Origin: Dysidea avara
Taxonomy: Eukaryota > Porifera > Demospongiae > Dictyoceratida > Dysideidae
DNA length: 64,000 nt
NCBI RefSeq assembly: GCF_963678975.1
Contig: NC_089275.1
Span: 17,310,220-17,374,219, forward strand
Direction: 5' to 3'
Below the pieces are notes generated by a model. The model was not told the origin of the DNA. It made no database searches and was given only the letters and a program-made list of their open reading frames with translations. How positions within the stretch are numbered: position 1 is the first letter of the stretch; every line of letters starts with the position of its first letter. This document shows, in pieces, positions 11,198 to 22,056 of the stretch. Both the position numbers and the translations under genes were made by a program.

Positions 11198-11510
11198 TAA
11201 CTACATCGCTAAGTATTTACTTCTGGCCATTCACAGTAGCCTATCCGCTAGTACTAAGCAGTAAAGCAGCAAAGGAATTAATCCTATGCAACTACAATAG
11301 CTTCCACCACTGCTAGTACGCACAAGTTCACATGTTTTGTAAACATTCTATTAAATTAGTACATTCGCGAACTCTGTGACTTTGTAGGAAGAGCAGCTTC
11401 AGCAGTTTTAGCTTGATAATGGTGTTTCCAGTGGTACAAGAGCTAGATAATGCTTGGATAACTGTTAAGAAGCTGTTTAGCTCAGTCTGCGAGTCCAGTC
11501 TGCGAGTCCA

Positions 11511-12139
11511 GTCTGCGAAATACAGTAGATCCTACTATTAATGTGTTTTGTATGCATAGTATTAATGTGTTCAGTTTTTCATATTTGTTGGCCCTGACCA
11601 CAAACATTTTTCATATGGCTACACTGGATCTGTTTTCAGTAATCTTGCATCGTTTAACTTTCTTAAATGTCCAAGAAAAACAAAACAAAATAGTTATATT
11701 GTAGTGTAGGTTGCATTTTTTTGTTAATGTGTATTATACCGTGAATTCATTTACATTATACAATTTGCAGAATCTTCAATAAAGTGGAGCAGCTGTAATA
11801 TGCCGAACTTAAGGGCAAGGTGGAAATAGCTATCAATCAAGAAGATATTAAGTGACATCAACACACCAAGAGAGCAGAGAGACATCTAGCAAGGAGTGAC
11901 ACGATGGGCTAATGAAAGTTAAAACTCAAGCTTAAGGAGCAAACATGCTGATATGATGATAAAGATGGTAGTCAATTAAACAGGTTCAGCCCAGGTGATC
12001 ACACTTTGTCCCAAGCAAAAGAAATTTTCCTGATGGGTCACAAAATCTGATATATGGTACTGTATTATGTGACTAACTTGTAGCTATACTATACCCTTGT
12101 AACTGTGTACATGTATTATAATGTAATACCAAGTAGATA
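11511..12139. other. No clear gene; short direct repeat at left edge
   Basis: Begins just after three copies of TCTGCGAGTCCAG-like sequence (about 11487-11520). The rest is AT-rich with no exon or element I can support. Confidence 0.45.
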
Positions 12140-12660
12140 TTATTGTTTACAGTTTTTACCACATGTAGAAGTTTTATTGATACTATACAAGAAATGTATT
12201 TGAAATTTCATTAATACTGTATATGAGAAATCTGTTGGAAATGTCATAGATATTGTATAAGGGAAATCTATAGGAAATTTCATAGATATTATATAGGGGA
12301 AATCTATAGGAAATTTCATAGATATTGTATAGGGGAAATCTATAGGAAATTTCATAGATATTGTATAGAGGAAATCTATAGGAAATTTCATAGATATTGT
12401 ATAGGGGAAATCTATAGGAAATTCCATAGATACTGTATAGGGGAAATGTATTGGAAATTTCATAAATACCTTATAGAAGAAATCTGTAGGAAATTTCATA
12501 TGTCCAGTGCAGGAAATCTGCAGGAAATTGTGCCCTATCATGTAGTAGGAAATGTACAGGAAATTTGCAAATTTCCTGTACATTTCCATCTCCCGGATAT
12601 GTGCTGGAAATGTCACCTGTCCTGTAAATTTCCTGCACATATCCTGCTACAGGAAATGCC
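12140..12660. repeat. 36-bp tandem repeat and GGAAATTTCC-rich DNA
   Basis: Around 12180-12500, about nine units of a 36-bp repeat (CATAGATATTGTATAGGG then GAAATCTATAGGAAATTT). Because 36 is a multiple of three, the array is open as a 12-residue repeat on the minus strand (KFPIDFPYTISM), which is an artefact of the repeat. The right part (12500-12660) resembles the GGAAAT array at 5766-6260. Both arrays adjoin reverse 31-bp minisatellites. Confidence 0.85.
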
Positions 12661-13023
12661 ACTTTTTTTCCTGTGCAGGGTAGCTTGTTTGTATCTAAAC
12701 TCTCCACCAGGTGACTTGTTTATAGCTATACTCTCTACAGGGCCAGCTGAACTCTTTACATGGTGATTTATTTCTTGACTGAACTTACCACAGGGTTATT
12801 TGTTTGTAGCTGAACTCTGCACCAAGTGACTTGTTCGTAGCTGAATACCCTGGGGATTAACTTTTTTACTAAACTCTCTACAGAGTTACTTGGTGAATTC
12901 TCCAAAGGTGATTTTTTTTGTAGCTGAACTCCACACAGGGTGATTTGTTTGTAACTGAACTCTCTTCAGGGTGACCTGTTTGTGTGAATTGTTTGTAGTT
13001 GAACTCTCTACCGAGTGACTTGT

Positions 13024-13163
13024 TTGTTTATTTTTTATTTATTAAGGCTTTACAGCACAAGTGCTGAAGGTCTGTAGGACACCTGGTCCTACAGCCTGAT
13101 TAAAGTTGTTACAGAAATTGTGTTTGAAAAGGTGGAAAAAGGAGAAAAAATCCATGACTGTGG
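13024..13163 (-). mobile_element. SINE or LINE 3'-end-like insertion
   Basis: It interrupts the minisatellite. On the minus strand it contains GGTGTCCTACAGACCTTCAG, a CACTTGTGCTG hairpin-like string and an A-rich tail AATAAATAAAAAATAA, as expected for a non-LTR element. No clear target duplication is visible. Confidence 0.5.
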
Positions 13164-13831
13164 CTGAACTCTCTACAGGATGACTTGTTTGTGGCTCAAC
13201 TCTCCACAGGGTGAAGCTGAAATTTCTACATTGTGACTTACTGACTCTTTACAGGGTGATTTGTTTGTAACTGAATACTCTACAGGGTGATTTGTTTGTT
13301 GTTGAACTAATGACTTGAATGGTTATAGTTGGACTTTCTTTTGGGTGATTTGTTGTTAACTGAACTCTCTATGCAGTGACTTGATTGTAGCTGAATGTTC
13401 TAATAGAGTGAGCTGAATGTTCTATTACGAGACTGCACTATTAGAGTATCTCAATCGTGCACTTGTTACACCTAGTTGACTTTTGTAGTGCAATTCAGTG
13501 GTTTTTTATCTGATTCCTTATAAACTACTGAAAGCTAGTTCTAAAACAATTAATCTACTTCTCTATCTACTTCAGTTGATTACGTAAACTAGTTTGCCTG
13601 GTAGGTGTGAAAAGTAATACTTTTTATTAACTCGACCATGCACTTTTTACACATAGTTGGCATTTTTGTTATAACTCCATGACTGTTAATGCGATTTCTA
13701 TCTAACCACAAAAGGTTTGCGCTACAATAGTCACTCCACATACAAATCGATTTTTAAATCATTCCTTTAAGCATTTACCCTGTTCCCTTGACAATAAATT
13801 GCTATTGCAATTTTGGAAAATCACACATAAC

Positions 13832-14375
13832 TAAGGCTCAAATGATTAGCCGAATATTCGGATTAATATTCGTTTGCTTTGTAGCCGAATAATAAAATTA
13901 ACAAACGATTATTCACACGTGATCATTTATGTGGTGACACGTGATTAGCTGTCAGTAATTAACGAAGCGGAATGGGATGCTAACGAAAGTAACAAAAAGA
14001 AAGGACTATGGTGATAAAGCAAAGAGTAGTAATAGAATTAGGCAACCACTAATTGGTGAAGATGTACTAATTCCACTGTAAATCACCATAAATGCAAGAC
14101 TTCATACGGATTTGTGGCTTACTCCAGGTACTTCTACTTTGTTACAATCACTTTCTATCACAGTATCGCTGTGATAATCCTTTCAGAAAGGGCATTATGG
14201 CATCTCTTTATTAGTAAAGTTATTCATACAAAGCCACAAAGTTGTTTGTGGTTATTTGTAGGCTTCTTGGTAGTGGCCATCTTAATTACTGAAACCTTAC
14301 CCCGATTATTCGACTAATTTCATTAGAGATGAGCGAATATTTGAATACAGTAAACCACTGTTCGTTTGAGCATTA
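13832..14375. mobile_element. hAT element, non-autonomous
   Basis: Ends TAAGGCTCAAATGA / TCGTTTGAGCATTA, 544 bp, flanked by the 8-bp repeats CACATAAC (13824-13831) and CACATATC (14376-14383), which differ at one base. An 8-bp duplication with TA-starting ends suits the hAT superfamily. The interior contains ATTCGGATTAATATTCG palindromes and no transposase frame. Confidence 0.75.
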
Positions 14376-14531
14376 CACATATCTCACTTGTTCTTTACCT
14401 GATGTGATTGAAAGTTGGACTGTAACTGTGCTGTATCATGTTCCTACTGCCCTCCAAATTTGAAGAAAATCAACTATAACATGTGCAAGTTATAGCGATT
14501 TTTCTAAGTGTTGCAAAAAGAAGAAGATAAT

Positions 14532-14962
14532 TAGGCATGAGTCTATTATGCCGGCATAATTTCAGGAATAATAGGTACTGAAAAGCATTGGGGAATATTC
14601 CGGAATAATCGAATGAATTCTAAGAATAATTGGTACAAAATTATAAGTTTTTGTTGTGATGTGGTGTAAAAATCTTTTTAGATTTACTACCAAAACAGTG
14701 CAAGCATAAAAACGGTGAAAACAATCAAGATACTCTAATAGAGCAGTCACTTACTCTAATAGAGCAGTAAACTTCGAGTCCATAATTCTAATAGAGCAGT
14801 CACTTGTTTAAAAACCCTAACAAAAATACTAATTTGGCACACATATTTGGGGATAATATAATAGGCAGACTCAGGAATAAATATGAGCATAATAGGTGAA
14901 TAAAAAAAGAAGTGCCAGAAAGAATAATAGGAAGATTTTGAAGCATAATAGACTTAAGCCTA
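14532..14962. mobile_element. hAT element with perfect 8-bp duplication
   Basis: Ends TAGGCATGAGTCTATTATGC and the matching right end GCATAATAGACTTAAGCCTA, 431 bp, with exact flanking AAGATAAT at 14524-14531 and 14963-14970. It is non-coding. It contains three copies of the CTCTAATAGAG motif at 14729-14803. Confidence 0.85.
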
Positions 14963-15284
14963 AAGATAATGTGGAGAAACTAAGACACACTTTGAAGACA
15001 TATATCTCAGTGATGGCTAGGCAGATTCAGCTCAAATTTGAAACAGGAGGTGTCCCACCATGAGGGCATTATCAACGTAAAAATGGTTAATTTCTGGTCA
15101 GGAACTATCGAACTACACATGCCCGAAAACAGCATTTTCTTGGTTCCTGTAAAATACACACTTGTCTGTTGCGTGCCCATACTTTGCCATATGACACATG
15201 ATAGTGTGTCTTGATAGTGCAGTCACCCTAATAGAACATTCAGCGGTGTAATAAGTCTCTCTATTAGACTGTTCAGGTCACCAT

Positions 15285-16925
15285 GTAAAGAGTTCAGCTA
15301 ACAGCAAGTTACCCAAAACAGAGTTCAACTACAATCAGGTCACTCTGTAGATAGTTCAACAACAAACTAATCGCCCTCTAGAGAGTTCAGCTACAAATAT
15401 GTCACCCTGTAGAGAGTTCAACTACACACAAGTCATCCTAAAGAGAGTTCAGTTGCAAAAAAAGTCACCCTATAGAGAGTTCAGCTGCAAACAAGTCACC
15501 CTGTGGAGAGTACAGCCACAAACAAATCACCCTGTACAGTGGCAGATCTAGAATTTTTAAAGGGGGTTTCTGAAAATTGATACAGCTGGAAAATAAGGTA
15601 TGCATCTCTAGACATTTACCCAGAAATTTTTGAGATTTTAGAAGCTGTGAGATTGCATTTTATACTAGTTTTAGTTAGCAATTACAATAAACCCAATGTT
15701 TTAAACTGTAGCTAAATACATATAGCTAACTATAGGGCAAAAATTGTGACTACATTATAAGCTGTAGTTTGACTGCTCTATTAGAGTAGTTACGTGACTG
15801 CTCTATTAGAGTATCTTGATCTTTTGCACTGTATTGGGAGGTGAAACGTGGAGGATTTAATAGCTATAAATGGAGTTACTTAAGTGTAATTGCATGCATG
15901 CTACCGAATGCAGTGGTTTGCTATGAATAATTGTAAATACAACAATAATGAAGCTAGTTAGACTGTCACAGAGCAAATTAATATTCAAAGGGGCTTCTGT
16001 CGAAACCACAGAAACCCATCTAGATCTGCCATTGCTGTAGAGAGTTCAGCCATCAATAATTAAGTCATGCTGTTGAAAGGTCAGCCACAAACAAGTCACT
16101 TGTCAAGGTGAACTTAAAAAGTCACCCAGTAGAGTTCCGCTACAAGCAAATCACCCTGTAAAGAGTTGTGTGGAAGGCTCAGCCACAAACAAGTTACCCT
16201 GTAGAGAATTCACCTACAAACAATTCACACAAACAGGTCACCCTGAAGAGAGTTTAGCTACAGACAAATCACCCTGTGGAGAGATCAGATACAAACAAGT
16301 AACCTGTGGAGAGTTCAACTACAAACAAATCACACTGTGGAGAGATCATATATAAAAAAAAGTAACCCTGCGTAGGGTTCAGCTACAAAGAAATCACCCT
16401 GTGGAGAATTAATTATATTCAGCCACAAACAAGTTACCCTGTAGAGAGTTTAATACACAAGTCACCTGCTACAGTATTCAGCTACTGTACCAACAAGTCA
16501 CCCTGTAGAAAGCACAACCTGTGGAGAATTCAGTGTTAAACAAGTCATCCTGAAGGCATTTCATCTATAATAAAATAACTCTGTAGAGAGTTCAGCTACA
16601 AATATGTCACTCTATAGAGAGTTCAGTTATAATAAATTACAAAGGATTCAGTTGCAAACAAGTCACTCTATGAAGAATTCAGCTATAAACAAGTTGCCCG
16701 GTAGAGAGTTTAGCTGCAAACAAATCACCCTGTGGAGAGTTCAGTTACAAACAAGTCACCCTGTAGAGAGTTCAGCTCAAACAAATCAGCTCATCTACAA
16801 ACAAGTCACCTTGCAAATAGTGCGGCTACAACAAGTCACTCTGAAGAGAGTCCAGCTACATTGGAAGTCACTGTGTATACAAACAAGTTGCTTGTAGAAA
16901 TTTTTATATGCTACAAACTAGCATA
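15285..16925 (+). repeat. 31-bp minisatellite, interrupted
   Basis: Units of GAGAGTTCAGCTACAAAC + AAGTCACCCTGTA, well recognisable but diverged, interrupted at 15537-16034 by a hAT-like element. Short frames on both strands through the array are not genes; 31 bp is not a multiple of three. Confidence 0.9.
15537..16034. mobile_element. hAT-like element with 5-bp duplication
   Basis: Ends CAGTGGCAGATCTAGA and TCTAGATCTGCCATTG, 498 bp. The target is the minisatellite, so the duplication CTGTA (15532-15536 and 16035-16039) can be read directly. It contains two CTCTATTAGAG motifs (15771-15790, 15795-15820). The same family at 43316-43929 also has a 5-bp duplication. No transposase is encoded. Confidence 0.85.
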
Positions 16926-17108
16926 CCTGTAGGGAAAGAGGACATGTGATAATTTTCATAAAATATTAGTTTTTGTAAATAACTAAAAAATATCCACAGA
17001 ACTCAGCTCTTGATATCTTCTCCCTTTCTGCAGTAAAGCAAAGACAAGTAAAAGAAACTGTAAGGTTGGCCACATGGCTTTGAAGTATACAATACAAAAG
17101 GAAGTGAT

Positions 17109-17423
17109 ATCTACACCAAAACAGGCAAGCTGTAAAAAAAGGATACAGCCCTCAAAAATCCAGGATGAAAAAATTTGAAATCAAAGGTGGCAGCCAAGTA
17201 ATGACTGTGATGGTAGGTTAATGGCAAAAATTTTAATGATGACAATTCAAATGAATTTGGTGCCAAATCCTAGAAAGCAACACAAATTCACCTCAATTGT
17301 CATTATTAAAATATTTGACCATCACAGTCATTTCTTGGCCACCATCTTTGATTTCACTTTTTTTTCATCATGGCTTTTTGGGGGCCATACCTTTCTTCCC
17401 ACCTTGGCTGTTTTGGTATAGAT
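17109..17423. mobile_element. Palindromic element F1, copy d
   Basis: Inverted repeat of 315 bp, ATCTACACCAAAACAGGC...GGCTGTTTTGGTATAGAT, with more mismatches than other copies. It directly abuts the left end of F2 copy 2 (17427). Confidence 0.75.
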
Positions 17424-17426
17424 ATA

Positions 17427-18053
17427 CCCATCCAAAAACAGCTTATAGCTGTAAAAAAAGTGCGCGTCCAAGTAAAGCAGAGTTAACTGCGACAAAAAGT
17501 AATGATATCATAATGCGGCCATGTGCGAGGGGTGCAAGTTGTAAAATTAATATTAGCTAATCAGATAATACAATGTTATTGTTAAAGTGTTAATGAGAAC
17601 TATGTGATGCTGCTAGTTTTTAAGTGTGTGAGCATCTTCATAAATGCCACATAAATTTAATTCTCAATAAAGCAATGTGTATAGATTTTCTGATAGCAAT
17701 AAATAGTTTGAGTTTGGCCGTCTTTCCTGTATGCGGCAATGCTACGAACAAAGGAAAGGCGGCCAAACTCAAACTATTTATTGCTATCAGAGAATCTATA
17801 CACATTGCTTTATTGAGAATTAAATTTATGTGGCATTTATGAAGATGCTCACACACTTAAAAACTAGCAGCATCACATAGTTCTCATTAACACTTTAACA
17901 ATAACATTGTATTATCTGATTAGCTAATATTAATTTTACAACTTGCACACCTCGCACATGGCCGCATTATGATATCATTACTTTTTGTCGCAGTTAACTC
18001 TGCTTTACTTGGACGCGCACTTTTTTTACAGCTATAAGCTGTTTTTGGATGGG
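17427..18053. mobile_element. Palindromic element F2, copy 2
   Basis: A near-perfect 627-bp palindrome with ends CCCATCCAAAAACAGCTT... and its reverse complement; centre near 17740. The same peptide is read on both strands (MCEHLHKCHINLILNKAM...), which shows the symmetry and not a gene. It is better preserved than the copy at 2109-2744. Confidence 0.9.
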
Positions 18054-18178
18054 ATTTCAATACTTTTTGTTAGAATAAGCAATGCACTGTTGATAACAGT
18101 AGGTGAGTTTCCATGGTTTTGACAGAAACCCCAGATTACAGTGACAGAATATTAAAATATAACTGTAATTTTAGTGGC

Positions 18179-18369
18179 CAGGGCCGCCCACATTGGGGGT
18201 AACTGGGGTATTTTGCCCCCTACCACAGCCCGAAAGGGGCCACTTGAATACCTGTTTAAAGAAAGATCGATATACTCTAATAGAGAAGTCAGGATCTAGA
18301 CCCTTCCTTGCCCTTGGGCCCCTCTTTAACTCTTTTCCCTGGACCCTCTAATTTCTCTGGACGGCCCTG
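18179..18369. mobile_element. hAT MITE with perfect 8-bp duplication
   Basis: Ends CAGGGCCGCCCA and TGGACGGCCCTG, 191 bp, flanked by TTAGTGGC at 18171-18178 and 18370-18377. The homologous position in the 2.7-4.8 kb repeat copy has a single TTAGTGGC and no insert, confirming a transposition event. Same family as 58427-58796. Confidence 0.92.
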
Positions 18370-19678
18370 TTAGTGGCATGCAACTGCAGTCAACTAACAC
18401 CCATTTTAACTAGTAAACCCTTAACAACACTTTGCCTTTCATCTTGTACTGCATTGAAACGATCAAGATACTCTATTAGAGCAGTCACAAAACAGCTGTA
18501 ACACAGCAATCAATAGTTACAACTTCTGCTTAGCATCGGATTGTATAGTTTAAATTACTAGCTACTTACAGATTTTACAATATAAAACTATGGCACTTGT
18601 AGAAATGTGACTGTTCTATTAGAGTATCTCGATCTACTTCAAGCATTGACTAATTCAAGTGAAGAAGCTATGCCCCTGCCAAGAGATCTTGTGAAATGAA
18701 ATGAGAATAGTAAAGAAAAGGCAAGTATGTACAGAGACAATAGAGGGGCGCGTAATTATGTCCTGTTGTAAATAAACGCCTTTAAAATTTATATTACTAC
18801 TAAATAAACGCACCAGAATAGGCTTGTGTGGCTGTTGTCTCCATAGTTGTCTGATTACTTGTCTTTTCGTGTTGAAGGGATTTAGTCGCAATTGGTGAGT
18901 TTAACTATACATGTATTTGTGTTGTAAAACTTAATTGTAAAAAGGCAATTAGCACATATCATGATAAACATGTATTTGTCACAGTAGAGTCTCTCACGAA
19001 GTCACGATTATTACGAGACATTGGACTAGGGTAAAAAATTTACTGCTATATTTAGAGGTTGTAGCATTTGTATATCTTAGTATCTTAATAAATAATCCCC
19101 CATGATCACTAATCACTAATAGTACAGTGAAAACTGGTCATTATTCAGGCCGTAGGGACAAAATTTTCTAACCTTGCCTTTTAAAGAGGTGGCTGCATTA
19201 TGCGGCCTTAAAAAAGGTAAGAAGCATGCTGTTCTAACTGGCTATAGAGATGGATTTAGTGTATGACAGCGTATGAAACAGTGAGTGCTGGCAGCAAGGG
19301 GGCAGCCAATCTGTTAGAGCACCAAAAGCACTGCTTCAGACATAGGCAGTTGACTGTCAGCCCCAAGTGTAAAAAGTTTCACTATTGGTCCTTATAAGCT
19401 CCTGATGAAGAAAGTGATGAAGTCATTATCCATAGGATATATTTTTCAGAGTATCCATTTCAGTTCTACAATATAGTAGCCAAGCATAAGATGAACATAA
19501 CACAGCATTCCAGTAGTTTAGTGGTGACCACAACACTGCCTGAGTTAAACTGTGGTGAGATTTGAGACTACCAGAAGCCCTGGAATGTCTTCAACACATG
19601 AAATACCAAATATCTAATGCCTGGCTTTCATCCACAGTGGACCTGTCTTGGTGGCCACTTGTACAGAAGGGAAACAGC

Positions 19679-19790
19679 TGCCACACAGTCTTGCGAGCGA
19701 AACAGCTAGTTGCCACACCCCTTAATTATCAATTTGTAAAATCTTTAGCAAAATTGTGTGTGCGAGCAAGTGCGATGTGGCAGTACCATG
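19679..19790. mobile_element. MITE F5, partial copy
   Basis: Only the right half of F5 remains, ending GTGCGATGTGGCAGTACC; the left arm is deleted relative to 4378-4607. Confidence 0.6.
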
Positions 19791-19982
19791 TATATGGTTG
19801 CTGCCTAGCAGTGACACATCACGAGTATTGAAGTCACAATGCGTTACTGTATCATCCATCTAAATACAATCTCTGAATGTGTCATTTTGTGTAGAGAGCA
19901 ATCTTCCACAAGAAGTGACCTGCAGGTTTCAGTGTATGTTGTTAACCATTAATATTGTTCACAATATTGTGAACTATATGTA

Positions 19983-20158
19983 CAGTGAAACCTCACTTAG
20001 TGGCCACCTCTTTAATAAGACCACCTCATTATATTGGCCACCTCTAGTAGGTCCCAAATATAGCTAAGCATTACTTATGACCTCATTAATAAGGCCACCT
20101 TGTTATTCAGGCCAAATTTTTTGGTCCCACAGCCTGCCATATTAATGAGGTTTCATTG
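19983..20158. mobile_element. pogo/mariner-like MITE
   Basis: Ends CAGTGAAACCTCA and GAGGTTTCATTG, 176 bp, flanked by TA (19981-19982, 20159-20160). TA duplication with CAGTGAAACCTC-type ends fits Tc1/mariner-pogo. It is non-coding. Confidence 0.8.
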
Positions 20159-20197
20159 TACTTATGTGAATTTTTATTTTTCGTAACTTTTCTTCAG

Positions 20198-20902
20198 GTT
20201 TACTGATGGGCACTATGAAGCATTGTTGACTGGTATGTGTATAATGTGGTGACTTGAAATGCTAAAACAGTACGTAGCATGTCTTGTATGTACATGTAAT
20301 ATGTTGTAATGTGTCCACACATCCACACATCTTAGAAATAAATATAATTGTATTCTCTATAAATAGTCAGTTCCATTGTGCCACTGGGTCATAAGTTGGT
20401 TGAGTATGGATCATCCAGGGCACATGAGTCACATTTTGTCCTGGCCAAGTGGATCTCATCCACTGACAGAATATACAGGATCAGACCACGTGTATAAATT
20501 ACGGTGGAACTTGTTTATTGCCACCTTCACTCACTCAGCAGGTAACAGTGTATAAATTCTCAATTGGAATTGGCTTTTCAAGAGTGGTTGTCTTTCTATA
20601 CTAGTGGCCATTAAGATAGGTTGTACTGATAGAGTGTACATACTAGAGATGCAACAATATCCTCCACTTAGTGTCGTTTGATAGTGATGCAATGGAGACT
20701 ATGTATTATTGCATTTAAATACTATACTATTATATTGCAACTCTAGGACGTATTTATAACAGGAATGTTTGTTAACTGTTTAGACATACTGGAGCCACAC
20801 CCACTCATCTGGATTCTACAAATGGAGTCGTACCAACTTGTTGTCATCATACTTACTCGTTACTCCCATTGTGTTTGGATGAATATACATGCTGTCATGT
20901 GA
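20198..20902 (+). CDS. Candidate 3' end of an unknown gene (two exons)
   Basis: Exon 20198-20232 has a strong acceptor (TTTTCTTCAG) and donor (GTATGTGT) and reads FTDGHYEALLT. Exon 20784-20902 follows TGTTTAG, matches in phase (1 then 2 bases) and reads DILEPHPLIWILQMESYQ... to TGA at 20900-20902. No domain is recognised and no start is seen. Upstream lies the pogo-like MITE and the 18-19.9 kb repeat. It may be a gene remnant, and part of the region could be transposon-derived. Confidence 0.3.
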
Positions 20903-21159
20903 GACTTGCTACCATGGCGGGCCACTGGAAAACATTTGCATAGCAGTTATATTACAGTCATTATTGTACAATTCTTACATTATTGTTGTGAAAAGTGTTT
21001 GGTATTCATGTGTCTCCTCTGTATGTTGTAATTACATGTGTAATTTTGTGTGGGGGTGCTATAAAATGCAATAATGCATGGTGACAATTGTATTAGGCGA
21101 TTTTGCACACTTCCTTTTAAGCTAGCTACATGTGCTAATTACTCACAGCTTGTGTCAAC

Positions 21160-21445
21160 AACTGGTAACCGCAGTTGTACTCTTGTGTTATTCTTTAAGC
21201 CGCGCCCTTAGAGGACAAATTATGTGGGGGCGACTAATTTCAAAACCAAGGATGGTATGCAGCACCATAGATTATATCTATGGATTATAATCTATGGCAG
21301 CACACTTCTTGGTGGCTATATGTACTGATTAACTACATAGAGCGCCAGTTCATCAATACCCAGTGACCGCAGTTGTGCTCTGCGTCATTCTTTAAATTCC
21401 GAGTAAAATTCTTAGACAGCAAATGACGTGGGGGCGACTAAATTC
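21160..21445 (+). repeat. Direct duplication (~80 bp) around a hairpin
   Basis: CCGCAGTTGTACTCTTGTG through GTGGGGGCGACTAA at about 21170-21237 is repeated at about 21367-21440 with minor changes. Between them lies a 32-bp hairpin at 21265-21296. Confidence 0.7.
21265..21296. mobile_element. 32-bp hairpin flanked by 6-bp repeats
   Basis: CCATAGATTATA and TATAATCTATG form an 11-12-bp stem with a short loop. The hairpin is bounded on both sides by GCAGCA (21259-21264 and 21297-21302), as if it had been inserted. Confidence 0.5.
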
Positions 21446-21881
21446 AAATTTCAAACTAGCCATTCTCGAAAACAAATGTTTCAATCTGAACGAAACTTTC
21501 AGAACAGTTTAAAGACACATTGCCCTACATGCCAAGCAAGTATTGCGGAAAACAACAATCTGGGATTTGTATTTGGCCTCTAGGTCGACTGAGGACAACT
21601 GAAACTTTGTTTGGTGCTGAAATCACGACTGTAGGGTAATCATGTATGGTGAAATCGATGATGTGAATCTTGAGGTGATTGAGTGAATACTGAGCGATAA
21701 CAGGGCGATCAATGTTCGGAATGCACAAAGGAACACAAGGCATACATCTGCGGTTGCGTCTAACCGCATGCGATAAAAATAAATAAAAAATGAAACTTCC
21801 CCTTTGATGTCGGCAACCTCGATCACGAAACAATCGGCAAGGATTTGCTTCACTGCTTGTGTGGTAGTTACTAGTGACACG

Positions 21882-21914
21882 ATGAGTTCAACTCCAGAGT
21901 TTCAGAGGGATAGC
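21882..21914 (+). CDS. Possible first exon, 11 codons
   Basis: ATG followed by STPEFQRDS and a consensus donor GTAAGTGAC. No second exon is found before the element terminus at 22056. It is recorded because the donor is strong, but a short ATG-to-donor stretch can arise by chance. Confidence 0.2.
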
Positions 21915-22056
21915 GTAAGTGACGGGTGGATTACAGGAAGGCCGAATTTGACAACGTTCGTTCTTGTAAAATCCTCACATAGTGGTCGCGTCATTTATTG
22001 TCTGCGGCGCACGTTTCTGCTTTACTGGCCGCGCGACTCACTACCGTGAGTCTTGA

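Larger units (their letters stand above)
9484..11486. repeat. Inverted repeat flanking the 9774-11197 transposon
   Basis: An arm at about 9484-9640 is matched in reverse complement at about 11350-11486; both contain AAGCTGCTCTTCCTACAAAG. Between arm and transposon the two sides are only weakly alike. The Harbinger-like element therefore sits in the loop of an older palindrome. Confidence 0.75.
12661..15214 (-). mobile_element. M element, copy g (reverse, multiply interrupted)
   Basis: Read on the minus strand: terminus TCAAGACACACTATCATGTG (complement of 15195-15214), degenerate ~190-bp direct repeats containing the GTAAACC/GCCTAC-type string, a CTCTAATAGTG motif at 13431-13456, then the 31-bp minisatellite (12661-13410). 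It is cut by hAT elements at 13832-14375 and 14532-14962 and by a SINE/LINE-tail-like insertion at 13024-13163. Removing these restores co-linearity with 33532-35288. No coding capacity is seen. Confidence 0.7.
15215..17423 (+). mobile_element. M element, copy d (shortened left part)
   Basis: Starts with CAGTCACCCTAATAGAAC motif sequence directly after the terminus of copy g, then the 31-bp minisatellite (15285-16925), a degraded tail with GGCCACATGGCTTTG in place of the GC hairpin, and palindrome F1 at 17109-17423. The hairpin terminus and ~190-bp repeats seen in other copies are absent. A 498-bp hAT-like element sits inside the minisatellite. Confidence 0.7.
18054..19935. repeat. ~2-kb dispersed repeat, copy 2
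   Basis: Co-linear with 2745-4780 and also immediately downstream of F2. It carries a hAT insertion (18179-18369) and only a partial F5 MITE (19679-19790). CTCTAATAGAG/CTCTATTAGAG motifs are at 18271-18290 (inside the hAT), 18461-18488 and 18608-18634. An open stretch of about 35 codons near 19565-19670 (RLPEALECLQHMKYQISNAW) parallels 4120-4220, but no gene can be built. Confidence 0.8.

Noticed and set aside
12140..12640. 166-codon minus-strand frame with KFPIDFPYTISM repeats
   Set aside because: It is a 36-bp tandem repeat (a multiple of three) read as protein; the flanks are non-coding repeats.
17624..17856. Two 72-residue frames, one per strand, with almost the same peptide
   Set aside because: They are the two strands of palindrome F2; the symmetry alone makes both strands read alike.
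20000..20160. Coding interpretation of the frame at 19879-20067
   Set aside because: It runs through the ~2-kb repeat and the pogo-like MITE; no domain or splice support.
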